Source: Pedobacter frigiditerrae
GTDB lineage: Bacteria > Bacteroidota > Bacteroidia > Sphingobacteriales > Sphingobacteriaceae
Assembly: GCF_004331645.1 (NCBI RefSeq)
Contig: NZ_SJSK01000006.1
Location: 1 to 64,000 of the forward strand
Direction of reading: 5' to 3'
Length of the DNA stretch: 64,000 nt
Below, piece by piece: positions 24,521-33,404 of the stretch (positions within the stretch are counted from its first letter, which is position 1; each line of letters begins with the position of its first letter). The notes under the pieces are model-generated. The model saw nothing but the letters and a program-made list of their open reading frames with translations, made no database searches and had not been told where the DNA came from. Made by a program: the position numbers and the translations under genes.

Positions 24521-25651
24521 ATGCAACCTAACCAAATACAAGACCTCATTAGCCGATATCTTTCGGGCAATTGCACTGAAGCAGAAAAAGCTTTGGTAGA
24601 AACTTCTTATCTTAAATATCTTCCAAATCATGAACCATTAAAAGAAGAAGAGATTGCCGAAGATTTGAAGTTGATAGCAGCTAACCTTCAGTTTTCCAAG
24701 CCGGAAATTAAATTTACCCTACTCAAAAAATTAAGTATTGCGGCAGCAATAGTTGTTGCTTTTGGTGGCTCCCTATTTTTTGCCTTTCGAAAGGAAAGTA
24801 ATTACAGTGTTGCAAAAAATAACCAGGAGAAAATTCTGCCTGGTACTGATAAAGCAATTTTAACACTTGCAAATGGTAGGCAAATTATCCTAGATAAAAA
24901 TGCTTCTACACTGGTAGTGGATAGCATAGCTGGAATTAGCATTAAGAAGACAGCAAATGGCGAACTGGTTTATGAAATCCTAAATGTAGCTAATAGTACA
25001 AATTCAACAAATCAATTTAATACTATAGCAACCCCAAGAGGAAGCCAATATACTGTTGTATTACAAGATGGGAGCAAAGTTTGGTTAAATGCTTCATCAT
25101 CTTTAAAATATCCTTTGGTATTTAATGGCGATAAACGTAAAGTAGAGCTAAACGGTGAAGGTTATTTTGAAGTTGCAAAGAATAAAGAGAAACCTTTTAT
25201 TGTGCATACTGCCAATCAGGATGTAGAGGTATTGGGTACACATTTTAACATCAATGCTTATCCAGAAGAAAAAGAAACTAAAACTACCTTGTTGGAAGGG
25301 AAAGTTAGGGTATCTACCGCTAATGAAAAGGCATTAATGAAACCTGGTGAACAAGTTGTGAATTTTAAAAGTGGCAATACCCTAAAATCAGCCATGTTAG
25401 AAGATGCAAGCGAAAGCATTGCGTGGAAAAACGGATTGTTCTTGTTTAACCACGAAGACCTTTATGGGATAATGAGCAAGGTTTCGAGGTGGTACAATGT
25501 TGAAGTAGAATATAAAGGGAATTTTAACAATCAATATTACAGTGGTACTATTTCCAAATTCGGAGAGGTAATAGATGTATTGAAAATAATGCAATTAACG
25601 GGTTCAGTGAAATTTAAAATTGAAGGAAGGAGGATCATAGTTATGAAATAA
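24521..25651 (+). CDS. FecR-family anti-sigma factor
   Basis: A 376-aa inner-membrane anti-sigma. A cytoplasmic N-terminal helix bundle (about 1-70: LISRYLSGNCTEAEKALVE) is followed by one transmembrane helix (about 72-90, LSIAAAIVVAFGGSLFFAF). The periplasmic FecR domain has TPRGSQYTVVLQDGSKVWLN, LNGEGYFEVAKNKEKPFIV and EVLGTHFNINAYP, and the C-terminus is a DUF4974-type domain (WKNGLFLFNHEDLYGIM). It is expected to hold the ECF sigma inactive until signalled by the STN domain of the adjacent SusC. Confidence 0.95.
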   Translation: MQPNQIQDLISRYLSGNCTEAEKALVETSYLKYLPNHEPLKEEEIAEDLKLIAANLQFSKPEIKFTLLKKLSIAAAIVVAFGGSLFFAFRKESNYSVAKNNQEKILPGTDKAILTLANGRQIILDKNASTLVVDSIAGISIKKTANGELVYEILNVANSTNSTNQFNTIATPRGSQYTVVLQDGSKVWLNASSSLKYPLVFNGDKRKVELNGEGYFEVAKNKEKPFIVHTANQDVEVLGTHFNINAYPEEKETKTTLLEGKVRVSTANEKALMKPGEQVVNFKSGNTLKSAMLEDASESIAWKNGLFLFNHEDLYGIMSKVSRWYNVEVEYKGNFNNQYYSGTISKFGEVIDVLKIMQLTGSVKFKIEGRRIIVMK

Positions 25652-25671
25652 TGCTACACCCTTAACGGCTT

Positions 25672-25708
25672 AAAAAAAAGACCCAAAGTGTTTGAGCCAC
25701 TTTAGGTC
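25672..25708 (-). terminator. Minus-strand intrinsic terminator upstream of susC
   Basis: Arms 25680-25690 and 25698-25708 form an 11-bp stem. The single variable pair is G-U on the minus strand but C-A on the plus strand, and on the minus strand the stem is followed by eight U residues (25672-25679). It therefore terminates leftward transcription, although no minus-strand gene is present. This suggests an antisense small RNA started near the susC 5' end. Confidence 0.7.
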
Positions 25709-25777
25709 CTCGGCCTAAGCCTAATGCAAATCAAATAAACCTATATCAAAAAAGTTATCATTTAACTTACTAACCAA

Positions 25778-28700
25778 ATGTACAAAAAAATTAACACAAC
25801 GGCATGTAGTGGGTCAAAACCAGTGCCTTTTAAATTTCTCCTCTGTATGAAATTTATCTTGATCTTAATGTTTGCTTTCTCGCTACAGATCAGCGCAGAA
25901 ACGCATGCTCAGAAAATCAACCTTAATGTAAAGAATGTATCAATAGAGAAAGTCTTTAAAGCATTACGCAGTCAGAGTAACTTTAACTTTTACTATGAGG
26001 ATGAACTGATCAAAAACTCGAAACCAGTTACACTTAACGTGGTAAATGAAAATTTTGAAAGCGTTCTGGAAAAATGCTTCGCGAACCAGCCATTCACTTT
26101 TGTGATAGATCGAAATACCATCGTATTGAGAAAAAAAGTAGCTCCAACTATAGTTCAGCCCATCTTAGCTGATATTGTTGTAACAGGTAAAGTATTGGAT
26201 GAAGCCAATTTACCCATACCTGGCGCCTCTGTAAAATTGAAGGGAGCTCCATTAACGGTTCAAACCTCTAGTGAAGGAGAGTTTGTAATCAAAGTGCCAG
26301 AAGAGGCAACCTTAGTGGTTTCTTATGTGGGATATGAAACTGTCGAAGTGGCGGTTGAAAAGAGAAAAAGTTTCAACATAGTTTTAAAACCTTCAAATAA
26401 TGGTTTAAGTGAAGTAATTGTAGTTGCTTATGGGCAAAAACAAAAAAAGATCGAAACCTTGGGTGCTCAATCTAGTCTAAATGTTCAGGAATTAAAACAG
26501 CCAGTCGCAAACCTATCAACGGTATTAGCCGGTAGAGTATCAGGCTTAGTAGGTGTTCAGCGTAGTGCAGAGCCAGGTTTAGATGGTGCTGATATCTTTA
26601 TTCGTGGCCTAAATACAACCAGTAACAATGCTCCATTAATTTTAGTTGATGGTGTAGAACGTAGTTTTTCAAACCTAGATCCTAATGATGTAGAAGGTTT
26701 TACTATTCTTAAAGACGCTTCTTCTACCTCGGTATATGGTGTACGTGGTGCAAATGGTGTAATCTTGGTAACTACCAAAAAAGGTGTTGCTGGTAAAACT
26801 AAGTTTAACTTTGATTATTATCAGGGTGTAACCGAATTTACAACAATCCCTAAAGCTGCTGATGGCGTAACTTATTTGCAAATGGCAAATGAGGCCAATA
26901 CTACACGTGGCGGCACACCAAGATATTCTGAAGAAGTTATTCGTAAAACCTATACACAAGAAGACCCAATCCTATATCCTAATGTAAATTGGATGGAAGA
27001 AATTTTTAATGACTTTGGAAACAATAGAAAAGCAAATATGAATGTTAGCGGGGGATCTGATAAAGCAACCTTCTATGTTTCTGCAGGTTTGTATAGTGAG
27101 AATGGTCTTTTCAAAACAGATGATCTACAAAAATATGATTCTAAAATCTCATTCGACAGGTACAATTTTGCTTCGCGATTAAATATTAATGCTACAAAAT
27201 CAACAGTTATAGATTTAGGAATAAAAGGGTTTATTGGGAATGGGAATTATCCTGGAACAGGTACATCAGAAATTTTTGCCGAAGCATTTGAAACCTACCC
27301 GACAATTTATCCCAAAGGTCTTTATCCAAATGGACAAGAGCCATTTGTATCTACTGGCGGAGGTATGAATAGCCCTTTTGGTTTGTTAACTAATAGAGGT
27401 TATGTTTCTACCTATAACAACCAGATTAACTCTGATATCAGGGTAATTCAGGATCTTAGCTCTTTGGTAAAAGGACTTTCTGCAAGAGTATTATTTGCAT
27501 TCGATGCTAGAAACACTAACCGATTGGCAAGAATTAAAGCACCTGCTGCTAATTATGCTAGAAGTAGAGATGCAAATGGCAATTTGGTATACGATATTGC
27601 CGCGCCTGCTGGAAATGATTTTTTAGTTTTCTCCAAAGATAATGGAGGGGAAAGACAGTTCTATTTAGAGGGTGCAGTTAGCTATGATAATACTTTTGGC
27701 AAACATCACATCGGGGGCCTCTTGTTATATAACCAAACAGATAAAGTAATTTCATCGGCAACTACTTTAATTTTATCATTGCCATATCGCAATTTAGGTT
27801 TGGTAGGAAGGGCGACTTATGCCTATGATGAGAAATATCTTGCAGAAGTTAGTTTGGGCTATAATGGTGCCGAAAATTTTGCACCATCTAAACGGTTTGG
27901 TTACTTTCCTTCTTATGCAATTGGTTGGGTACTTTCTAATGAGAAATTTTTTGGTAACATTCAAAAAACCTTCCAATTGTTAAAAATAAGAGCTTCTTAT
28001 GGGGTAGTTGGAAATAGCAAGATTAATATATTTTCTAGTGACCCAGATGCAAGAGATCGTTTTACTTATTTAGCTCAAGTTGCAAGTGCAGGAGGTTATT
28101 CTTACGGACAAACGGTTGGGTCTAATTCGGTAAGTGGATTGGCCATTACCCGTTTTGCTTCGGATGTGACCTGGGAGACTGAAAAAGACATCAACCTAGG
28201 CTTAGAGTTTAAAACATTTAACAATGCTTTATACATACAATTAGACTTTTTTAATAGAAGAAGAGAAAATATCTTTTTGCAACGAGCTTCTGTACCAAAC
28301 TTTGTTGGCTTACCAGCGAACTTATTAGGTAACCTTGGTAAAAATAATAGTAAAGGAGTTGATATTACTGGCGAGTTCAATAAAAGAATGGGCAAGTTTG
28401 ATGTGCAATTCAGAGGCACATTCACTTACAATAAAAACAAAGTGATCGAAAATGACCAGCCTCTACAACAGTATGATTATCAGGATAGTAGAGGGTGGCC
28501 AATTAGACAAAGATTTGGATATATTTCTGAAGGGTATTATACGCAAGCAGAAATTGATAATCCATTGGTTGCCAGAACTGCAGGAGGCACGGTACAAGCC
28601 GGGGATATTAAATTTAGGGATTTAAATGGTGATGGAATAATCAGTGAGTTTGATCAAACTGCAATTGGACGTAGTTCATTGCCACAAATCGTTTATGGCT

Positions 28701-29170
28701 TTGGCACGTCAGTATCCTATAAAGGATTTTCATTGGGTGCGTTTTTCCAAGGAATTGGAAATGTAGACCTGTATTTATCTAATGTGTTTATGCCATTTAG
28801 AAGCGGTGTGGCAAGGGGAAGTGTTTACGAGAATATTTTAGATAGATGGACACCTGAAAACCCTAGGCAAGATGCTTTCTATCCGCGTTTATCTTATGGA
28901 GCCGATATCAATCAAAATTATTCTGCATCAAGTAGTCATTGGTTAATGAATGGCAAATTCCTGAGGTTGAAAACTCTCGATTTTGGCTATACCTTTCCTA
29001 GAACAATGTTCACAAAGTTTGGTGTAAAAAACATGAGGGTATATTTTATCGGTTATAACTTATTGACTTTTAGCCCTTATAAAATGTTCGATCCAGAAAT
29101 GGGTGATGGAAGTGGAACACGCTATCCGAATATTAAAACTTATAGTTTAGGCTTAAACGTATCTTTTTAA
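25778..29170 (+). CDS. SusC-like TonB-dependent transporter with STN domain
   Basis: A 1130-aa outer-membrane glycan importer. It has a long N-terminus typical of Pedobacter-type SusC with signal helix (MKFILILMFAFSLQISAE). A secretin/TonB N-terminal (STN) signalling domain spans about 45-122 (VSIEKVFKALRSQSNFNFYY), then a carboxypeptidase-D-like domain (about 133-210, VTGKVLDEANLPIPGASVKL). The plug has LAGRVSGLVGVQ, DIFIRGLNTTS and DASSTSVYGVRGANGVILVT, followed by the beta-barrel ending in aromatic SLGLNVSF. It pairs with the ECF/FecR genes upstream for signalling and with the SusD 11 nt downstream for uptake. Confidence 0.97.
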   Translation: MYKKINTTACSGSKPVPFKFLLCMKFILILMFAFSLQISAETHAQKINLNVKNVSIEKVFKALRSQSNFNFYYEDELIKNSKPVTLNVVNENFESVLEKCFANQPFTFVIDRNTIVLRKKVAPTIVQPILADIVVTGKVLDEANLPIPGASVKLKGAPLTVQTSSEGEFVIKVPEEATLVVSYVGYETVEVAVEKRKSFNIVLKPSNNGLSEVIVVAYGQKQKKIETLGAQSSLNVQELKQPVANLSTVLAGRVSGLVGVQRSAEPGLDGADIFIRGLNTTSNNAPLILVDGVERSFSNLDPNDVEGFTILKDASSTSVYGVRGANGVILVTTKKGVAGKTKFNFDYYQGVTEFTTIPKAADGVTYLQMANEANTTRGGTPRYSEEVIRKTYTQEDPILYPNVNWMEEIFNDFGNNRKANMNVSGGSDKATFYVSAGLYSENGLFKTDDLQKYDSKISFDRYNFASRLNINATKSTVIDLGIKGFIGNGNYPGTGTSEIFAEAFETYPTIYPKGLYPNGQEPFVSTGGGMNSPFGLLTNRGYVSTYNNQINSDIRVIQDLSSLVKGLSARVLFAFDARNTNRLARIKAPAANYARSRDANGNLVYDIAAPAGNDFLVFSKDNGGERQFYLEGAVSYDNTFGKHHIGGLLLYNQTDKVISSATTLILSLPYRNLGLVGRATYAYDEKYLAEVSLGYNGAENFAPSKRFGYFPSYAIGWVLSNEKFFGNIQKTFQLLKIRASYGVVGNSKINIFSSDPDARDRFTYLAQVASAGGYSYGQTVGSNSVSGLAITRFASDVTWETEKDINLGLEFKTFNNALYIQLDFFNRRRENIFLQRASVPNFVGLPANLLGNLGKNNSKGVDITGEFNKRMGKFDVQFRGTFTYNKNKVIENDQPLQQYDYQDSRGWPIRQRFGYISEGYYTQAEIDNPLVARTAGGTVQAGDIKFRDLNGDGIISEFDQTAIGRSSLPQIVYGFGTSVSYKGFSLGAFFQGIGNVDLYLSNVFMPFRSGVARGSVYENILDRWTPENPRQDAFYPRLSYGADINQNYSASSSHWLMNGKFLRLKTLDFGYTFPRTMFTKFGVKNMRVYFIGYNLLTFSPYKMFDPEMGDGSGTRYPNIKTYSLGLNVSF

Positions 29171-29181
29171 TCTCATATACA

Positions 29182-31026
29182 ATGAAAAGAAATTTAAAAT
29201 TTATTACCCTCATTGCTGTAATTGCAGTAATGAGTGTTTTGGGTGCATGTAAAAAAGATTTTCTAGGCCAGATCCCCGATGATGCATTGGCTATTGAAGA
29301 TGTTTTTCAAAAAGATGACCTAACCAGGGCATTTTTAGCAAATGTTTATTCGAATATCCGTTCAGAAACCGATCACAGTGGCGAAAACGTGCCATGGGAA
29401 GGCCTTTCTGATGAAATGGATGTTACCTATGTGAATTATCCAATGTTTACAATGAATACCAATTGGACAAAGGCAACCACCAATTATAATTATTGGGATT
29501 TCTATTATAAAGCTATCCGTAATGCTTCTTATTTTATCCAGAATGCAAATTCAGATAACAATAAAATAACCGATCCAGCCTTGCTGGCCAAATGGAGAGC
29601 TGAGGCGAGAATGTTAAGGGCTTATTTTTATTTCATGCTTTTAAGACAATATGGTCCATTTGTGATGATGCCAGAAGTACCTATTGCCCCAGATGCTACA
29701 ATCGAAGAATTTAGCTTGCCAAGAAGCAGTTATGATGAGTGCGTAAACTATATCGTGTCTGAAATCGATAAAGCTTACCCCGATTTGCAAGAACCCAAAC
29801 AGGATATTCCAACAGGAGATTATAACCGAATGAACAAAGGGATTGCACTTGGCGTAAAATCTAGGTTATTACTTTATGCTGCCAGTCCGTTGGTTAATGG
29901 AAATACAGACTATGCAGATTTTAAAAATTTAGATGGCAAACAGTTAATTAACCAAAGTTATGATGTAAGTAAATGGAAGAAAGCAGCTGATGCGGCAAAA
30001 GCATTGATTGATTTGAATGTATACGCCTTATATAAAGAACCATTGGCAAATACTGGAGGTGTGTATAATCCAGCGGTTTCATTAAAAAATGTATTTCTGA
30101 GCAACTGGAATTCCGAATCGATAATGGTTAAGGCATCAGATGTTACGCCTTATGATCAGAATGGTGCACCAAGACCTGCTGGTGGTTGGTCATCATGGGG
30201 TCCGACTCAATCAGCTGTAGATTCTTACTTTATGGCAAATGGTTTACCTCCAATTACAGGTTATAATGGAGATGGTTCTCCGATTATCAATCCTGCATCT
30301 GGTTATACTGAAAGTGGTACAACTGCAACAGCAACCAGTAATTATGCTGCAGGAGCTTCGATGATGTACGTTAATCGTGAGCCACGTTTTTATGTTGCAA
30401 TTTCTTTTAACCAAAGTAAATGGATTAATGCAGCAGGAGGAACACAAGCTAATCCGTTAGTGTTACTGATGTATTATGGCGGTGCAAGTGGAGGTTATAC
30501 TGGTGCCAATTGGTCTAAAACAGGATATTCTACACGTAAATTAGCCAGTCCGTCTACTTCATTACTTGCGCCAGTAACCATTTCTCCAAGATTTGAAATT
30601 AAAATGCGATTGGCAGAAATCTATTTGAATTATGTAGAAGCATTGAATGAATATAATCCAGGACATTCAGATATCCTAACCTATTTGAATATGGTTAGAG
30701 AAAGAGCAGGTATCCCTCAATATGGTGGTGGAGCAGGTCAAATCACTCCTCCAAGTGACATGCGTGCAGCTATTCGACAAGAAAGAAGAGTTGAATTGGC
30801 TTTTGAAAACTTCAGATTTTTTGATACAAGAAGATGGAAGATAGCTGAACAAGTTGAGAATGGTCCATTTTATGGAATGAATGCAACCAACGGAACCAAT
30901 AATACAGATTTCCAAAAGCGAACTGTATTTGAAACACGTGTTTTTACTAAAAAACATTACTTCTGGAATATTCTTCAGAGTGAATTGAATAGAGACAAAA
31001 AATTGGTAGGAAACCCTTGGTGGTAA
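29182..31026 (+). CDS. SusD/RagB-like glycan-binding lipoprotein
   Basis: A 614-aa surface lipoprotein with lipobox LGAC (Cys at about 23). It has the SusD N-terminal TPR-like part (AFLANVYSNIRSE, WRAEARMLRAYFYFMLLRQYGP) and the C-terminal RagB/SusD signature (PRFEIKMRLAEIYLNYVEAL, then IRQERRVELAFENFRFFDTRRW). It acts as the lid of the SusC transporter and binds oligosaccharides. Second gene of the susCDE operon. Confidence 0.96.
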   Translation: MKRNLKFITLIAVIAVMSVLGACKKDFLGQIPDDALAIEDVFQKDDLTRAFLANVYSNIRSETDHSGENVPWEGLSDEMDVTYVNYPMFTMNTNWTKATTNYNYWDFYYKAIRNASYFIQNANSDNNKITDPALLAKWRAEARMLRAYFYFMLLRQYGPFVMMPEVPIAPDATIEEFSLPRSSYDECVNYIVSEIDKAYPDLQEPKQDIPTGDYNRMNKGIALGVKSRLLLYAASPLVNGNTDYADFKNLDGKQLINQSYDVSKWKKAADAAKALIDLNVYALYKEPLANTGGVYNPAVSLKNVFLSNWNSESIMVKASDVTPYDQNGAPRPAGGWSSWGPTQSAVDSYFMANGLPPITGYNGDGSPIINPASGYTESGTTATATSNYAAGASMMYVNREPRFYVAISFNQSKWINAAGGTQANPLVLLMYYGGASGGYTGANWSKTGYSTRKLASPSTSLLAPVTISPRFEIKMRLAEIYLNYVEALNEYNPGHSDILTYLNMVRERAGIPQYGGGAGQITPPSDMRAAIRQERRVELAFENFRFFDTRRWKIAEQVENGPFYGMNATNGTNNTDFQKRTVFETRVFTKKHYFWNILQSELNRDKKLVGNPWW

Positions 31027-31039
31027 AATAAAAAAAATC

Positions 31040-32170
31040 ATGAAAAGAACGATAAAGCATTTATTTGCATTAGGTATATCTGGCCTCATTTTTATGCAGG
31101 CCTGCAGGAAGGATGATTCTGATATGGTAGAAACAACGATTACCGCACCAGTTTCAACTGCTCCTTCTAACAATACATCAGTAGTTTTAAGTCCATCTAG
31201 TAATGCAGTAGTTACTTTTGAATGGGATCAATCTAAAACAGGTAATTATACATCACCATTTTATAAAGTAGTTTTTGCTAAGGAAGATGGAGATTTCTCA
31301 AAACCAATATATGCCATTGTATCTACAAAATTAGGATATGATAGTAAGGTGGCGGTATCTCATCGTGAAATGAACAAAATGGCCTATGCAGCTGGAATTA
31401 AACAATTGGAAAAAGGCAAAGTTAAATGGAGAATTGAAGCTTCTAATGGAGTTGTCGGTATGTCCTCAGCAGTTTCTACAATGGAATTGACTAGGCCTGC
31501 GGGTATTGCTGAAAACCCAGCAACTTTATTTATCACAGGAACAGCCACCGAAGGCGGAACAGATCTTAACAAGGCTCTTCCTTTAAAAAGATTAAGTGAT
31601 GGTGTCTTTGAAGTTTATACGGCACTAAGCACAGGTAATTATAAACTGATAGATAATGTTACAAATGCATCTTTAACTGCTGTTATTGATGCAGGAGTAA
31701 TCAAAGAGGCATTAGAAATTGCTAGCCCAACCACAACCAAAAAGGTATATAGAATTAATATTGATTTTAATACCGCTAGTGCCACATTTACTGAAATACA
31801 AACTGTTGGCATCTGGGTTTCTGGGTTTAATGCGATTAAGTATACTTTGGATTACGATGCAGCAGGTGTTTGGAAAGCCAATAATGTTGCCATTGCTTGG
31901 AAACCTGAAAGTTGGGGCAGAGATGAACGCTATAAGTTTAGGGTTACTGAAAAAGATGTAGCAGGTGTAGTCACAGTTAAAAACTGGGGCGGGTCTGTTA
32001 AAGATAATGTTAGACCTACTTTAACAACAGCACTGACTTATTATTTACTGAAACCTGTAGATAATACACAATATGATTTTGCCTTTAAGTTCGCATTGGA
32101 GGCACCGGCTGACATCGAATTTAGAATGTCGGCACTAGCCGATTACACACAAAAAATAACTTACAAATAG
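31040..32170 (+). CDS. SusE-like outer-membrane glycan-binding lipoprotein
   Basis: A 376-aa lipoprotein (signal ending FMQAC, Cys at 22). A SusE-type N-terminal Ig-like domain follows (ITAPVSTAPSNNTSVVLSPS, VTFEWDQSKTGNYTSPFYKV), then two further beta-sandwich modules (ENPATLFITGTATEGGTDL; IQTVGIWVSGFNAIKY). The SusE/F pattern of starch-type loci suggests a surface glycan binder that retains substrate near SusCD. It starts 13 nt after susD and is followed by a hairpin that may reduce read-through into the enzyme genes. Confidence 0.85.
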   Translation: MKRTIKHLFALGISGLIFMQACRKDDSDMVETTITAPVSTAPSNNTSVVLSPSSNAVVTFEWDQSKTGNYTSPFYKVVFAKEDGDFSKPIYAIVSTKLGYDSKVAVSHREMNKMAYAAGIKQLEKGKVKWRIEASNGVVGMSSAVSTMELTRPAGIAENPATLFITGTATEGGTDLNKALPLKRLSDGVFEVYTALSTGNYKLIDNVTNASLTAVIDAGVIKEALEIASPTTTKKVYRINIDFNTASATFTEIQTVGIWVSGFNAIKYTLDYDAAGVWKANNVAIAWKPESWGRDERYKFRVTEKDVAGVVTVKNWGGSVKDNVRPTLTTALTYYLLKPVDNTQYDFAFKFALEAPADIEFRMSALADYTQKITYK

Positions 32171-32178
32171 TATGCATT

Positions 32179-32236
32179 AGACAGACTCTTTAGTTGATAT
32201 TCTAAAATATTATTTAAGGAGTCTGTCTTTAAATTT
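32179..32236 (+). terminator. Hairpin between the susCDE genes and the enzyme genes
   Basis: A 14-bp stem with one G-U pair (32179-32192 with 32215-32228, 22-nt loop) followed by TTAAATTT. It lies 8 nt after the SusE stop and 14 nt before the GH76 start. It is probably an attenuator or mRNA-stabilising 3' end giving more binding-protein than enzyme message. Confidence 0.6.
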
Positions 32237-32242
32237 CCTCAA

Positions 32243-33400
32243 ATGAAATCTATCATAAAAAAAATTAAACTAATCGCTTTAGTGGGATTAGCAGTAACTC
32301 TTTTTGCCTGTAAAAAAGAAACAAAATCTATTGCGCAACCAGAACCAGTTATCACCTACGCCCCGGTAAATTTTGCAAAGGTGGCAGATGCGGCGCAAAT
32401 CGCACTTGATGTAGAATTTTATAACCAAACACAAAATTATTACAACCAAAACAATACAGGCAACAGTGGTTTTAACTATTGGTGGAATGCACATGCATTG
32501 GATGTTCAGGTTGATGCTTACAATAGAACAAAAGACCCGAAGCTTTTGCTTAAAATGAAGACTTTGCTTAACGGTTGTTATGTGAAAAACGGTAATACCT
32601 ATAAAAATACATTTTATGATGATATGGAATGGTGGGCATTGGCTTGCTTGAGAGCATATGATGCTACAGGAGATGTAGAATATAAAAACGTAGCAGAACA
32701 ACTTTGGATCTGGATAAAAGTAGGCTGGACAACAGTAAACAATGGCGGTATCATGTGGGCAACTGGCTCTCCAACCTCAAAAAATGCATGTTCAAATGCG
32801 CCTGCAGCAATTATAGCTGCCCGTCTCTATAAAATAAATAACAATGCAGATGATTTGGTATGGGCAAAAAAAATATATAGTTGGATGAAATCTAACTTGG
32901 TAGAATCTGCAAGAGGTTTGGTTTGGGATGGCTATGGAAATACTGCTGAAGGAATGATTCTTACCTACAACCAAGGAACATGGTTAGGGGCAGGATTAGA
33001 GCTGTATTTGATTACAAATGAAAAGCCATATTTAGATGATGCTGTTCGTAATGCAAATTATGTAATGAATGATCAACTCAAATTTTCGCCGAATGGCATA
33101 CTTAAAGGCGAAAATACTGGAGATGGAGGCTTGTTTAAAGGGATTTTTATTAGATATATGGCCCAATTATTACTTAAAAATGCAGTTGATCCTTATACAA
33201 AAGAGCTTTACGTAAAATACTTAAAAATGAATGGTGAAAGTTTGTGTAATAAAGCATTAAAGACACCTGAAAATGTTTTTGGAAACGATTGGGTTACTAA
33301 ACCAAGTACAAAAAACGGAGACGCTTCTGTGCAGTTAAGTGCAGTGATGTTGTTAGAAACATTAGATGAACTTAAAAGAGCAGGTATCTTAACCAATTAA
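32243..33400 (+). CDS. GH76 family alpha-1,6-mannanase lipoprotein
   Basis: A 385-aa lipoprotein (LFAC, Cys23). An (alpha/alpha)-barrel follows with the GH76 catalytic Asp pair in FYDDMEWWALA (Asp126-Asp127), then WATGSPTSKNACSNAPAAI and YNQGTWLGAGLEL. GH76 enzymes are endo-alpha-1,6-mannanases, usually on surface or periplasmic alpha-mannan of fungal or bacterial origin. Location on the cell surface would fit the first cleavage step. It is followed 4 nt later by the GH28-like gene. Confidence 0.9.
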   Translation: MKSIIKKIKLIALVGLAVTLFACKKETKSIAQPEPVITYAPVNFAKVADAAQIALDVEFYNQTQNYYNQNNTGNSGFNYWWNAHALDVQVDAYNRTKDPKLLLKMKTLLNGCYVKNGNTYKNTFYDDMEWWALACLRAYDATGDVEYKNVAEQLWIWIKVGWTTVNNGGIMWATGSPTSKNACSNAPAAIIAARLYKINNNADDLVWAKKIYSWMKSNLVESARGLVWDGYGNTAEGMILTYNQGTWLGAGLELYLITNEKPYLDDAVRNANYVMNDQLKFSPNGILKGENTGDGGLFKGIFIRYMAQLLLKNAVDPYTKELYVKYLKMNGESLCNKALKTPENVFGNDWVTKPSTKNGDASVQLSAVMLLETLDELKRAGILTN

Positions 33401-33404
33401 CACA

